Assembly: GCA_023663725.1 (NCBI GenBank)
Contig: JAMPGX010000002.1
Location: forward strand, 133,208 to 197,207
DNA length: 64,000 nt
Direction: 5' to 3'
Origin: a bacterium
GTDB lineage: Bacteria > Bacillota > Clostridia > Lachnospirales > Lachnospiraceae
Positions 42,167-50,737 of the stretch are shown piece by piece. The notes beneath the pieces are model-generated. The model did not search any database and was not told the DNA's origin. It saw only the letters and a program-made list of their open reading frames with translations. Position numbers and translations under genes: made by a program. Position 1 is the stretch's first letter. Each line of letters opens with the position of its first letter.

Positions 42167-44014
42167 ATGGGGAAAAAGACAGGGATTACGAGTGCATGGA
42201 AGCGGTATGCGATATTGGGGATTGCGGTCGTCTACGCGGGATGGGGTACCAGTTATCTGTTGAATCTGGCGATGGGCGAAAAGGAGTTCACCTTCAGCGT
42301 GTTCAGTGTACCCGTATGGATTGCAGTGATATGTATGCTGAGGCGTCTGTTTGATGACTGGGATAGCCTGGAGAGGGGGAAGGACAGAAACAGGCGTATT
42401 CGGTATGCCCTGCTGATCAGTCTGGCAGTGGGACTCTCCCTTGTGCTGGGATACCAGATGCGGATGCTGGGCGTGACCTCCACGGGCTTTAGGGGGAAGC
42501 TTTTTATCTTAGCGGCGTCCGGTGGAGTGGGTCTGGTGATCGCTCCTGCCGCCAATCTCTGGCTGCGATTTCTGGAGAGAGACAAGATGGAGCTGATGGA
42601 GAGTCGGGTGTCTGGCAAGCTCTCCCGAAATCTGTTTTTGACTGGATGGGCCACTATTTTTCTGAGTTGGATTCCCGCATTCCTGGCCTACTATCCCGCG
42701 ATTATGTCCTATGATTTTAACCGGCAGTGCAGCGAGGCGGTGAGGGGGTATATTTGGTTTAATTCACATCACCCACTGGCTCACACTTTTCTGATTCGGA
42801 TGTTTCTGCAATTGGGGGAGAGGCTGGGCTCCTACGAGGCGGGGATGGCTGTCTTCAGCCTGTTGCAGATGCTCATTCTGTCCTGTGTTTTCGCGTACTG
42901 TGCCCAGATGGTCCTGAGGCTGACCAAGCGCAGGTGGCCGGCTGTCACGGCGATCTGTCTGTTCGCTATCGTTCCGATTCATCCGGTGCTGGCGCTGAGC
43001 ATGACAAAGGATGTCCTGTATACGGCATTCTTTTTGCTGTTTCTGCTTTTGACGCTGGAACTTGAGCTGTTTGCGCGGACGGGCAGGAAAAAGCTGCTTC
43101 TGTCTCTGGCGCTGGCGTTGACGGGAATGCTCATGATCCTGTTTCGGAACAATGCCGTGTATGCCATGGCGGTATTCATGGTTTTCTATATCGTCTGGAC
43201 GCGAAGAAAACGGGTTTGGATTGCCCTATTGTGCCTTCTGATTCTGGCTGGAGGGACAGGGATGAAAGAGGGAATTCAGACGGCGACGCATGCGGGCCGC
43301 GGCAGCAAGGCGGAGATGTGCAGTGTCTTTATTCAGCAGTTTGCGCGGGCGGGCAAATATCGCGAGGAGGATCTTAGCGCCGAGGATTTTGCGCTGATCA
43401 ACACTTATGTGCCATATGACCTGTGGCAGAACTATAACCCGCCTCTGGCGGATACGGTCAAGGGGATGGTGGCGGCTACAGCCTTTGACAACTGGAAGAA
43501 TGATTTCTCCGCTATGCTTCGGGCATGGGGAAGGATAGGCATGAAATGCCCCAATGAATACATTGACGCGTTTCTGGCTCTGACCAGCGGATACTGGTTT
43601 ATAGATGATGTGTCCCATGCGGAGGTGTTAGGCTGGGGCGAGGACACGGAATGGGGACTTCTCTATACTTTCAATGCCTCACACTCCGATGCGTTTGAAG
43701 GGGTGGAGAACCGTTCGCTGCTGCCGGCAGTGCGGAAGCTGTATCAGAAGATTGTAAATGGGAATGCCTACTATGGCTGGCCGCTGCTGTCCAGTCTGTT
43801 CAAGCCGGCGTTCTATGATGGAATCCTGTTTCTGGTTATGGCATCCCTTGCCTATCTGAGGCGTTACCGCAGGATGTATCTGTGCATGCTGCCGTTCTGG
43901 TATCTTATGACGCTGTTTCTGGGGCCTGTGGTGCATATGAGATATGTGTACCCCATCGTTGCGGCTGCTCCGCTTCTGCTTGCGCTGCTGTTTGCGGTCA
44001 GGGAGGTGGATTGA
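42167..44014 (+). CDS. DUF6020-family membrane protein, copy 1
   Basis: A 615-residue protein with about 12 or more membrane helices. The signature region reads YYPAIMSYDFNRQ, then FNSHHPLAHTFLIRMFLQLG, and later MTKDVLYTA. The same HHPLAHT and KDV elements occur in the second DUF6020 gene at 44765. The large extracellular part near residues 390-500 is soluble. This design (many helices, acidic first loop) fits GT-C-type glycosyltransferases that act on lipid-linked sugars, but the family is uncharacterised as far as I know. GGTGGGGG precedes the start. Its stop overlaps the next start (TGATG). Confidence 0.85.
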   Translation: MGKKTGITSAWKRYAILGIAVVYAGWGTSYLLNLAMGEKEFTFSVFSVPVWIAVICMLRRLFDDWDSLERGKDRNRRIRYALLISLAVGLSLVLGYQMRMLGVTSTGFRGKLFILAASGGVGLVIAPAANLWLRFLERDKMELMESRVSGKLSRNLFLTGWATIFLSWIPAFLAYYPAIMSYDFNRQCSEAVRGYIWFNSHHPLAHTFLIRMFLQLGERLGSYEAGMAVFSLLQMLILSCVFAYCAQMVLRLTKRRWPAVTAICLFAIVPIHPVLALSMTKDVLYTAFFLLFLLLTLELELFARTGRKKLLLSLALALTGMLMILFRNNAVYAMAVFMVFYIVWTRRKRVWIALLCLLILAGGTGMKEGIQTATHAGRGSKAEMCSVFIQQFARAGKYREEDLSAEDFALINTYVPYDLWQNYNPPLADTVKGMVAATAFDNWKNDFSAMLRAWGRIGMKCPNEYIDAFLALTSGYWFIDDVSHAEVLGWGEDTEWGLLYTFNASHSDAFEGVENRSLLPAVRKLYQKIVNGNAYYGWPLLSSLFKPAFYDGILFLVMASLAYLRRYRRMYLCMLPFWYLMTLFLGPVVHMRYVYPIVAAAPLLLALLFAVREVD

Positions 44015-44730
44015 TGGAGGGCGGCAGGGGGCTGTACCCCAGACGGAGGCTGTTCCTGTGCATGGGTATGGCGACATGTACCTTTCTGATGGCCTGCATT
44101 GCGTTACACGACAGGCAGACGGCGGAGGGAGTGGGACTGTATTTTGCGATCGCGCTTCAGAGGGAGGACAGGCTTGTGTTCGACCTCCTGGTGGATGGAC
44201 TGGGTGCGGCGGCCTTGCTTTTGCTGGTGACGGTACCATGCGCCGTGGGCAGAGCAGATAAGCTGATGAAAATATGTCTGCTGCTGGTGGCCTTTGTCGC
44301 TCTGATGCCCGCCGTCAGTCCGGCATCGCTGCTTCATCTCTTTAGCAATCCAGACAATTACAGAATTTGTAAAGGTGTAAAAGAGCTGATGACAAGCGCC
44401 AGTCTGCTGGCTCCGGCAGCAGGCGGCTATCTTCCCGTATTCTGCCTGCTGCTGGCGGCAGGCAGGCTTCATGGGAGTGGGAGAATCAGCGTCAGGCAGC
44501 GTGTATTTTTGGTGGCGCAGCCGGCTCTGGCGGTGCTGGCGCTGATGTTTCCTGGATTTGCGCCGCATCTGAGCTTTGTGATGCAGTACTTGTTTCTCCT
44601 GGCGGTATTTGAGGCATGGGGGAGGCTGCATGAGAACGCCGAGTCTTTTTCTGTCTGGGAGATAGTTCTTTTCCTGGGATTGTGGCTGAGGAGCGGATAT
44701 GTGTTGTTTGAACTGATGAGCAAGTATTGA
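44014..44730 (+). CDS. Hypothetical membrane protein in the glycopolymer cluster
   Basis: A 238-residue protein with about six hydrophobic segments and short loops; no conserved motif is recognised. One loop contains SNPDNYRICKGVKEL. It starts within the stop codon of the upstream DUF6020 gene (one-base overlap), so translation is coupled and its product is probably needed in similar amounts. It may be a small partner of the two DUF6020 proteins. Confidence 0.65.
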   Translation: MEGGRGLYPRRRLFLCMGMATCTFLMACIALHDRQTAEGVGLYFAIALQREDRLVFDLLVDGLGAAALLLLVTVPCAVGRADKLMKICLLLVAFVALMPAVSPASLLHLFSNPDNYRICKGVKELMTSASLLAPAAGGYLPVFCLLLAAGRLHGSGRISVRQRVFLVAQPALAVLALMFPGFAPHLSFVMQYLFLLAVFEAWGRLHENAESFSVWEIVLFLGLWLRSGYVLFELMSKY

Positions 44731-44764
44731 GCGGGCAGGGTCCGCATGATGTGTGGGGACAGAT

Positions 44765-46606
44765 ATGAGAGACAGAGACATGAATAAGCTATGGGAACAA
44801 AGAGGACGCCTCTGGCTCCTTGCCAAATCCTTTTTGGCGGCATACGCCTTGTCCGCCTCGTTTCATGTGCCTTTTTTCAGAGCTTATTTTGAGACGGGGA
44901 TTGACTATGCCATCGCTTCCGCTTACGAACTGTTGGGCGAGTATGATATTTCCTTTCTGTTGGCATTTGGACTGTGCATTTTGTTTTTTCGGTGGGTTGA
45001 GAGGCAAGCGGGGCGCGCGGAGAGGCCTGTACCGGTGGGACTGTCTGTCCTTTTGTCCGCGTTTTTACTGGTGGGCAGAAGCTATCAGGAGATAGGAAGC
45101 TGGGGATATTGCTTCGGCAGTCTGATAAATTTTGTCAAGTTTCTCCTGGTGCTGACGGGCTATTCTGTCCTGCTGGCCGGCGGGCTGAATGCGCTCACTG
45201 CCTTTCTGGAGAATGGGCAGTTTGTCCGCGGGGAGGGGAAGGCATGGAGCTCACATGCGTTTCGCAGGGCATTTTTCATTCTCTGTGCGGTATATCTGCC
45301 CTTTCTGATTCTCGCGTTTCCGGGAAATATCTGCTGGGATGCGGCGGGGCAGATCGAGCAGGTGATCGGTCAGACGGGCTACAGCACGCATCATCCTCTG
45401 GCCCATACGCTACTGATGGGGGGGCTGACTGAGCTCGGCAAGCGTCTGTTTGGTTCTTACGAGATTGGTCTGTTCTGTTATATGCTGCTTCAGCTTATAG
45501 CTCTGGCGGCAGCTCTGGCCTCCACGGTAGCTGTTCTGGCCAAAAGGGGGGCGAGAAGGGAGCTGCTGTGGGCGCTGCTTATCCTCTACTGCATTACCCC
45601 TGTCTATTCTAATATGGCCTCCACCGCGCTCAAGGATGTGCCCTATTCCTCGGCTGTGGTGGGGTATGTCGTCTGTCTGGCGCTGATTGCGGAGAGGCCG
45701 CGGCGCTTAAGAGATGCCAGGTTTGCGATAGGCTTTGTCGCCTTGCAGGTCTGCGTGATCCTGCTCAGGAACAATGGAATCTATGTGATCCTATTCAGCG
45801 GCATAGTCCTCCTGGCCTTCTTTCTCCGGCAATATGGATGGAGAGCTGTGGGAGGGCGTTTTCTGGGGATTTATGGAGGGAGCGTAGCGCTTGGACTGCT
45901 GCTGTCTTCCCTGCTTGCCTGGAGCTGCGGCGCCGAGGCGGGCAGCAAGGGGGAGATGCTGTCCCTCCCGTTTCAACAGACGGCAAGATATCTTCAAGCG
46001 TATGGGGAAGAAATCACCCGAGAGGAGAGGGAAGCGATAGAGGCGGTGCTGGGTGATGTCGAGCTGGTGGCTCAGCGGTATGATCCCGAGAGCGCCGATC
46101 ATGTGAAGGCCTGCTTTCGCAGGGAGGCTGGCACAGGCGAGCTCCTGGCCTATCTGAAGCAGTGGGGATATGGCTTTACCAGACATCCGCAGGTCTATGT
46201 GGAGGCCTTCCTCGCCCATGTGCATGGGTGGTTTTCCCCTGAGATTGGCAACTCGCTGCGCTATGAGGCGGACTATGACCATGTCCGGCAGGGAGGACTG
46301 TTTCCCAATGCGGAGAAGCTGCTGATCTTTTACTACCGGTTTGCCGGCCGCTTCACGCCTCTGGGCGTCCTGGAGAATATCGGCCTTGCGGTCTGGGCAT
46401 TGTTTTTCCTGACCTTTTATCAGATCAGGCACAGGCAGGGAAGATATGCGCTGGCGGGGATTCCCCTGTGGGTCAGCCTGTTGGTCTGCATGGCGTCGCC
46501 GGTGTTTATGGGACATGCCAGGTACGGTTTTCCGATCCTGTTTACAATCCCCTATCTGTATGGGTTCACAGTGACGGCGGGAGCCGACGAGGGAGGGATA
46601 GGCTGA
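44765..46606 (+). CDS. DUF6020-family membrane protein, copy 2
   Basis: A 613-residue protein with about 12 or more membrane helices. It has AFPGNICWDAAGQIEQ, STHHPLAHTLLMGGLTELGK and STALKDVPYSSA, matching the order of motifs in the first DUF6020 protein (same HHPLAHT and KDV), although the two differ elsewhere. The lumenal domain around 380-480 is soluble. Two related, non-identical copies in one operon suggest that each adds a different sugar or recognises a different acceptor. ATG 44765 is chosen because TGGGGAC lies 7 bases upstream. The stop overlaps the next start. Confidence 0.85.
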   Translation: MRDRDMNKLWEQRGRLWLLAKSFLAAYALSASFHVPFFRAYFETGIDYAIASAYELLGEYDISFLLAFGLCILFFRWVERQAGRAERPVPVGLSVLLSAFLLVGRSYQEIGSWGYCFGSLINFVKFLLVLTGYSVLLAGGLNALTAFLENGQFVRGEGKAWSSHAFRRAFFILCAVYLPFLILAFPGNICWDAAGQIEQVIGQTGYSTHHPLAHTLLMGGLTELGKRLFGSYEIGLFCYMLLQLIALAAALASTVAVLAKRGARRELLWALLILYCITPVYSNMASTALKDVPYSSAVVGYVVCLALIAERPRRLRDARFAIGFVALQVCVILLRNNGIYVILFSGIVLLAFFLRQYGWRAVGGRFLGIYGGSVALGLLLSSLLAWSCGAEAGSKGEMLSLPFQQTARYLQAYGEEITREEREAIEAVLGDVELVAQRYDPESADHVKACFRREAGTGELLAYLKQWGYGFTRHPQVYVEAFLAHVHGWFSPEIGNSLRYEADYDHVRQGGLFPNAEKLLIFYYRFAGRFTPLGVLENIGLAVWALFFLTFYQIRHRQGRYALAGIPLWVSLLVCMASPVFMGHARYGFPILFTIPYLYGFTVTAGADEGGIG

Positions 46607-47655
46607 TGAACAGAGAATTTACGCAAAAGAGCTCCCTGATTGTAAAGGGAGTGGCCATTCTGCTTCTGTTGAACTATCATCTGTTCGGGGATGCGACGAC
46701 CGTGGCTGATCTGGGGGTGGACTACAGGCCGTTTCCGCTGGAGGGCTTTTTGACATTTTCCAGATTTGGCAATATCAGTGTGGCTGTCTTTGTGTTCCTG
46801 ACGGCCTATGGCATAACGAGGGGCCTGCTTGGGCAGGAGGGTATCGGGGTACAGGACATGTATCGCCAGGCCGTGCGGCGGATGCTGAAGCTGATGGTCA
46901 ATTTTGCCGTGCTGTACGTCAGCGTTATCCTGATCTGGCGCCGCCACTTCAACCTGGCGCCGCTGTATGGCCAGGGAAAGCAGGGCTTTCTCTATCTGCT
47001 GGCAGATGGGGCTGGACTGGCCCAGATTCTGGATACGCCGACCTTGAATATGACCTGGTGGTATATGGAGATTGCCTATGTGCTGATCTTTCTGACTCCG
47101 CTGCTGTATCTTATGGTGCGCAAGCTGGGAAATTATCTGTTGCCTGTGGCTTTTTTTCTTCCCGTGGTCCTGGTGCTGAATGCGGATATCAGCAGGTATC
47201 TGTTTACGGCGGCCGTCGGAGTCTGCGCGGCTTACGGCAACTGGATGGACAGGTTGCTGAACATGAAGCTTAACCCCATTCTGCGCTGGATGGCGGGGGG
47301 AGCGGGCCTGGTGCTGTGCGTGTTGATCCGGCAGAATTACTTTGTACAGGAGCGGTTTCTCCATCTGGCCGACGGCGGCATTGCGATATTTATCGCCTGG
47401 TTTGCCGTGGCCCTGCCCGGAAGCGTGCCCGTGGTGAGGGAGATTCTCGGATTTATCGGCAGATATTCGATGATTATCTATATGGTCCACACGTTTTTTT
47501 ATATGATTCTGTGGCGCGATTATATCTATGCCTTCCGCTACGCGTGGGCCATCCTGACGGCGCTGCTGCTGGCAAGCCTGGCTTGGTCCGTAGCTCTTGA
47601 ACTGGTGAAAAAAGGAGCTTACTGGCTCTTGAAGAAAAGGAATAAAAAAGGATGA
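46606..47655 (+). CDS. Acyltransferase family 3 (OafA/OatA-like) membrane protein
   Basis: A 349-residue integral membrane acyltransferase with about ten helices. The N-terminal KGVAILLLLNYHLFGD carries the His that family 3 enzymes use, and SVAVFVFLTAYGITRG is the second conserved block. Such enzymes acetylate exported sugars. There is no extra SGNH domain, but SGNH and MBOAT genes follow. It overlaps the upstream gene by one base and the MBOAT gene by four (ATGA), so all are coupled. Part of the family-3 arm of the cluster. Confidence 0.88.
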   Translation: MNREFTQKSSLIVKGVAILLLLNYHLFGDATTVADLGVDYRPFPLEGFLTFSRFGNISVAVFVFLTAYGITRGLLGQEGIGVQDMYRQAVRRMLKLMVNFAVLYVSVILIWRRHFNLAPLYGQGKQGFLYLLADGAGLAQILDTPTLNMTWWYMEIAYVLIFLTPLLYLMVRKLGNYLLPVAFFLPVVLVLNADISRYLFTAAVGVCAAYGNWMDRLLNMKLNPILRWMAGGAGLVLCVLIRQNYFVQERFLHLADGGIAIFIAWFAVALPGSVPVVREILGFIGRYSMIIYMVHTFFYMILWRDYIYAFRYAWAILTALLLASLAWSVALELVKKGAYWLLKKRNKKG

Positions 47656-49088
47656 TTTTTTTATCGTTTCTGTTTTACATTGCCGTGGCCGCATTATTGC
47701 TGATCTATTATCTGGTTCCCGTCAGGCTGCGCTGGATGGTCCTTCTGACTGGCAGTCTGGGAATATACTATTGCTTCTCGACCAGGGGCATCCTTCTTCT
47801 TGGAGCCAGCACATTGGTCAGTTACTGCGTGGGACTGCTTCTGAAGGTCCTGCAGGGGAAGCCCTATCCCAAGACCTGTGAGAAAATCTGCCTGGCAGCT
47901 GGCATTGTGGCCGTTCTGCTGCCGCTTGTCCTGGTAAGACAGGGGCGATTGACAGGGGGCGGGGAGCTCTGGCAGGCGCTGGGAATAGCGTACTATACCC
48001 TGCAGATGATCGGGTATATGATTGACGTCTACCGCCGGCAGACATCCCCAGAGAGGAATCTGGCCAAATACGCTCTGTTCGTCTCCTTTTTCCCGCAGGT
48101 CGTACTGGGACCGATAGCGAGATATGGGCAGTTGCAGCCTCAGCTGACGCGGAGCAATCCGTTTGATCCCGCAAAGTTTTCCCGCGGGCTGCAGAAGATT
48201 CTCTGGGGGTTCTTTTTGAAGATGATGATCGCCGACAGAGCGGGAGTCATCGTGGATACGGTGTTTGACAACTGGGAGATCTATGCGGGCAGCTATGTGC
48301 TCATAGCCGGAATACTGTACAGCGTGCAACTCTATGCGGACTTTATGGCGTGCGTGTGCATCGCGAGAGGGCTTGCCCTGCTATTTGGCATTGAGCTTAC
48401 GGACAATTTTGCGCGTCCCTATTTCGCGGACAGTATCAGGGAATTCTGGGGCAGATGGCATATCTCCCTGAGCACCTGGCTGAGAGACTATGTCTATATT
48501 CCGCTGGGCGGGAATCGCAGGGGGAAGCTGAGAAAATATGTGAATCTTGCGATCACGTTCGCCGTCAGCGGCATATGGCACGGAAGCGGATACAAATATA
48601 TCGCCTGGGGGCTTATGCACGCCCTGTATCAGATCGTGGGCGATATCACCGCGAAGGGGAGAGAGAAGCTCTACCGGCTGGTCAGGATGGAGGAGACGGA
48701 GCTGGCCGCCAGCATAATAAAGAAAGCGCTGACCTTCTTTTGGGTTATGCTGGCATGGATCATGTTTCGGGCAGCCAGCCTCAAGGTCGGAGTCAAAATG
48801 CTGGCGTCGGTCTTCACAGTCCGCAATCCGTGGGTCTTCTTTGACGACTCGCTGTTTTCCCTGGGATTGGACGTCAAGGAGTTCATGCTTCTGCTACTGT
48901 CCATCCTGCTGCTTCTGGCGGTGAGCTACCGGCAGAGCAGGATGGAGGGAGAGCTGGGGGAGTGGCTTTTGCGGCAGCATCTTATACTCAGATGGGGGAT
49001 TTATCTCACCGCCATCTTGACGATCGTGGTCTATGGAATGTACGGTTATGGATTTGACGCGAAGGACTTTATCTATGGAGGATTTTGA
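47652..49088 (+). CDS. MBOAT-family membrane O-acyltransferase, second copy
   Basis: A 478-residue enzyme of the AlgI/DltB type. GRWHISLSTWLRDYVYIPLG, NRRGKL and then FAVSGIWHGSGYKYIAWG show the conserved region and the embedded His (in IWHGS). It overlaps the acyltransferase-3 gene by four bases and is followed after 2 bp by the SGNH-type gene, its probable extracellular partner. This is the second MBOAT system in the window, related to but distinct from the copy at 28383-29798. Confidence 0.95.
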   Translation: MIFLSFLFYIAVAALLLIYYLVPVRLRWMVLLTGSLGIYYCFSTRGILLLGASTLVSYCVGLLLKVLQGKPYPKTCEKICLAAGIVAVLLPLVLVRQGRLTGGGELWQALGIAYYTLQMIGYMIDVYRRQTSPERNLAKYALFVSFFPQVVLGPIARYGQLQPQLTRSNPFDPAKFSRGLQKILWGFFLKMMIADRAGVIVDTVFDNWEIYAGSYVLIAGILYSVQLYADFMACVCIARGLALLFGIELTDNFARPYFADSIREFWGRWHISLSTWLRDYVYIPLGGNRRGKLRKYVNLAITFAVSGIWHGSGYKYIAWGLMHALYQIVGDITAKGREKLYRLVRMEETELAASIIKKALTFFWVMLAWIMFRAASLKVGVKMLASVFTVRNPWVFFDDSLFSLGLDVKEFMLLLLSILLLLAVSYRQSRMEGELGEWLLRQHLILRWGIYLTAILTIVVYGMYGYGFDAKDFIYGGF

Positions 49089-49090
49089 CC

Positions 49091-50584
49091 ATGCTGCGGC
49101 ACAAGGGATATGCTTTTAAACTGTTCGTGTTCACCATACTGGCCGCATGCTGCCTGTCCGCGGTGAACCGGATATTGATTCCGAAATATTTCTACAATGC
49201 GGACTGGGCAACCACCTCCACCTTTATGGATTTCTATGATATGGAGGGGGATTCCATCGACGTGCTGTTCCTGGGCAGCAGTCACTGTGTGGCGGCATTT
49301 TCGCCGGTCGAGCTGTATGAGAGATATGGGATAAGGAGCTACAATCTGGGCAGTGAGCAGCAAAATCTGTTGCTGTCGTACTACTGGCTGCAGGAGGCGC
49401 TGCGCTTTCAGAAGCCCCAATATGTTTTTCTGGACACCTTCATGCTGTTTCCCTATGATGCCCAGTCCCCCTTAAACACGTCGGAGGCGACTACGCGAAA
49501 AGCCATGGATTTTATGCGTTGGTCCAAGGTGAAGGCCAGGGCCGTGCATGACATATGCGCGATTGATACGAGTCAGAGGCAGTCCAGCTATTTTTTCCCC
49601 AATGTGAGATTTCATACAAGGTGGAAGGCTTTGGGGGAGGATGATTTCTCTGTGGCATCCATGGGTGGGCATGAGTCACTCATGGGTTTCTACCCGCTGA
49701 GTTTTGAGTGCAATATGGAGGGCTTCCAGCCCTTCGGCCCAAACGGTGAGACGGAGTGCGCGGAGATGGTTCCGGTGATGAGAGAGTACCTGGGCAAGAT
49801 CGTCAGACTGTGTGAGGACAGGGGAATCGAGCTGGTATTGACCAAATCTCCGACCATGTTCTACTCACAGCTGAACTATCGCGCCGTATGCGAATATGCA
49901 GGGGAGAATGGACTGGAATATATCGATTTCAACGAGGAGGGCGTCTATCGGGGAGCAGGGCTGAACTTTGCCGTGGACAGCTGTGACACGGATCACGCCA
50001 GCGTATCCGGGGCGATGAAGATCAGCGACTATATCGGCGAGTGGCTCATGGACAAGGTATCTCACGGGTGGGAGGACGAGCAGTGGGAGAGGCGGGCGCA
50101 GTTTTATCACCACTTTATGAAAGACAGGGAACTGGCCAATGAGATGGAGCTGTGTCAATACCTGCGGATGCTTCAGGAGGAGGATTATTCCGTGTGGATC
50201 GCCGTGATGGGGGATGCCTCAGGCATATTTGGCTCCGAGGCGGCGGAGGAACTCCGCGGGCTTGGACTTACGCCGGAGCTGGCGGAGGAATATGGTCAAA
50301 GCTATGGCGCGGTTATCGATTCTGGCAGGGTGCTGTGGGAAGCGGCCGGCGGGGAGACTCTGTCCCAGCGCGGAACCGTGAGGAATGGGCTGGTAAAATA
50401 CAGCGTTCAATCCGCGGGGGAAGGCTGCGGGAATACCTGTTCTATTCTGGTGAATGGCGGGGAGCTTGCCATCAGGCAGCTAGGACTGAATCTCGTGGTG
50501 TATTGCAACGACAGCAAGAGAGTGATCGACAGAGTGTGTTTTCGGATGGAGCAGGGGGAGATAACCTGTTCCCATACCGGGTAA
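49091..50584 (+). CDS. SGNH-like secreted acyltransferase partner (DltD/AlgX-type)
   Basis: A 497-residue protein with an N-terminal anchor (AFKLFVFTILAACCLSAVN). Block I is VLFLGSSHCVAAFSP with the likely nucleophile Ser, and DSCDTDHASVSGAMK supplies the D-x-x-H pair. Together with the adjacent MBOAT gene this is the usual two-part machinery for moving acyl groups to exported polymers. After residue 320 there is a further domain of unknown type (about 350-497). ATG 49091 is chosen because GGAGG lies 9 bases upstream; the TTG at 49085 is too close. It ends the tightly packed part of the cluster. Confidence 0.82.
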   Translation: MLRHKGYAFKLFVFTILAACCLSAVNRILIPKYFYNADWATTSTFMDFYDMEGDSIDVLFLGSSHCVAAFSPVELYERYGIRSYNLGSEQQNLLLSYYWLQEALRFQKPQYVFLDTFMLFPYDAQSPLNTSEATTRKAMDFMRWSKVKARAVHDICAIDTSQRQSSYFFPNVRFHTRWKALGEDDFSVASMGGHESLMGFYPLSFECNMEGFQPFGPNGETECAEMVPVMREYLGKIVRLCEDRGIELVLTKSPTMFYSQLNYRAVCEYAGENGLEYIDFNEEGVYRGAGLNFAVDSCDTDHASVSGAMKISDYIGEWLMDKVSHGWEDEQWERRAQFYHHFMKDRELANEMELCQYLRMLQEEDYSVWIAVMGDASGIFGSEAAEELRGLGLTPELAEEYGQSYGAVIDSGRVLWEAAGGETLSQRGTVRNGLVKYSVQSAGEGCGNTCSILVNGGELAIRQLGLNLVVYCNDSKRVIDRVCFRMEQGEITCSHTG

Positions 50585-50662
50585 TCGTGAGCGGTCTGAC
50601 GGATCGAATAATGACGTGAGCGGAGTTTTACCGCGCATGGAGAGGAATATGGATGAGTAGAT

Positions 50663-50687
50663 TGAAAAATCAAAGATTTTTCATTTT
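50663..50687 (+). terminator. Perfect 9-bp hairpin with AAA loop before the GT39 gene
   Basis: TGAAAAATC (50663-50671), AAA, GATTTTTCA (50675-50683), then TTTT. It may attenuate transcription between the SGNH-type gene and the GT39 gene or protect the mRNA. Confidence 0.5.
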
Positions 50688-50700
50688 CTATTTGGGCAGT

Positions 50701-50721
50701 ATCGCAGACAGGGTCTGCGAT
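50701..50721 (+). promoter_or_regulatory. Perfect 9-bp hairpin at the GT39 ribosome binding site
   Basis: ATCGCAGAC, loop AGG, GTCTGCGAT. It ends about 7 bases before the GGGGAG ribosome binding site. A closely similar hairpin stands before oadG (60296-60319); both are followed by ATGCA. Confidence 0.5.
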
Positions 50722-50737
50722 ATGCATGGGGAGTAGT

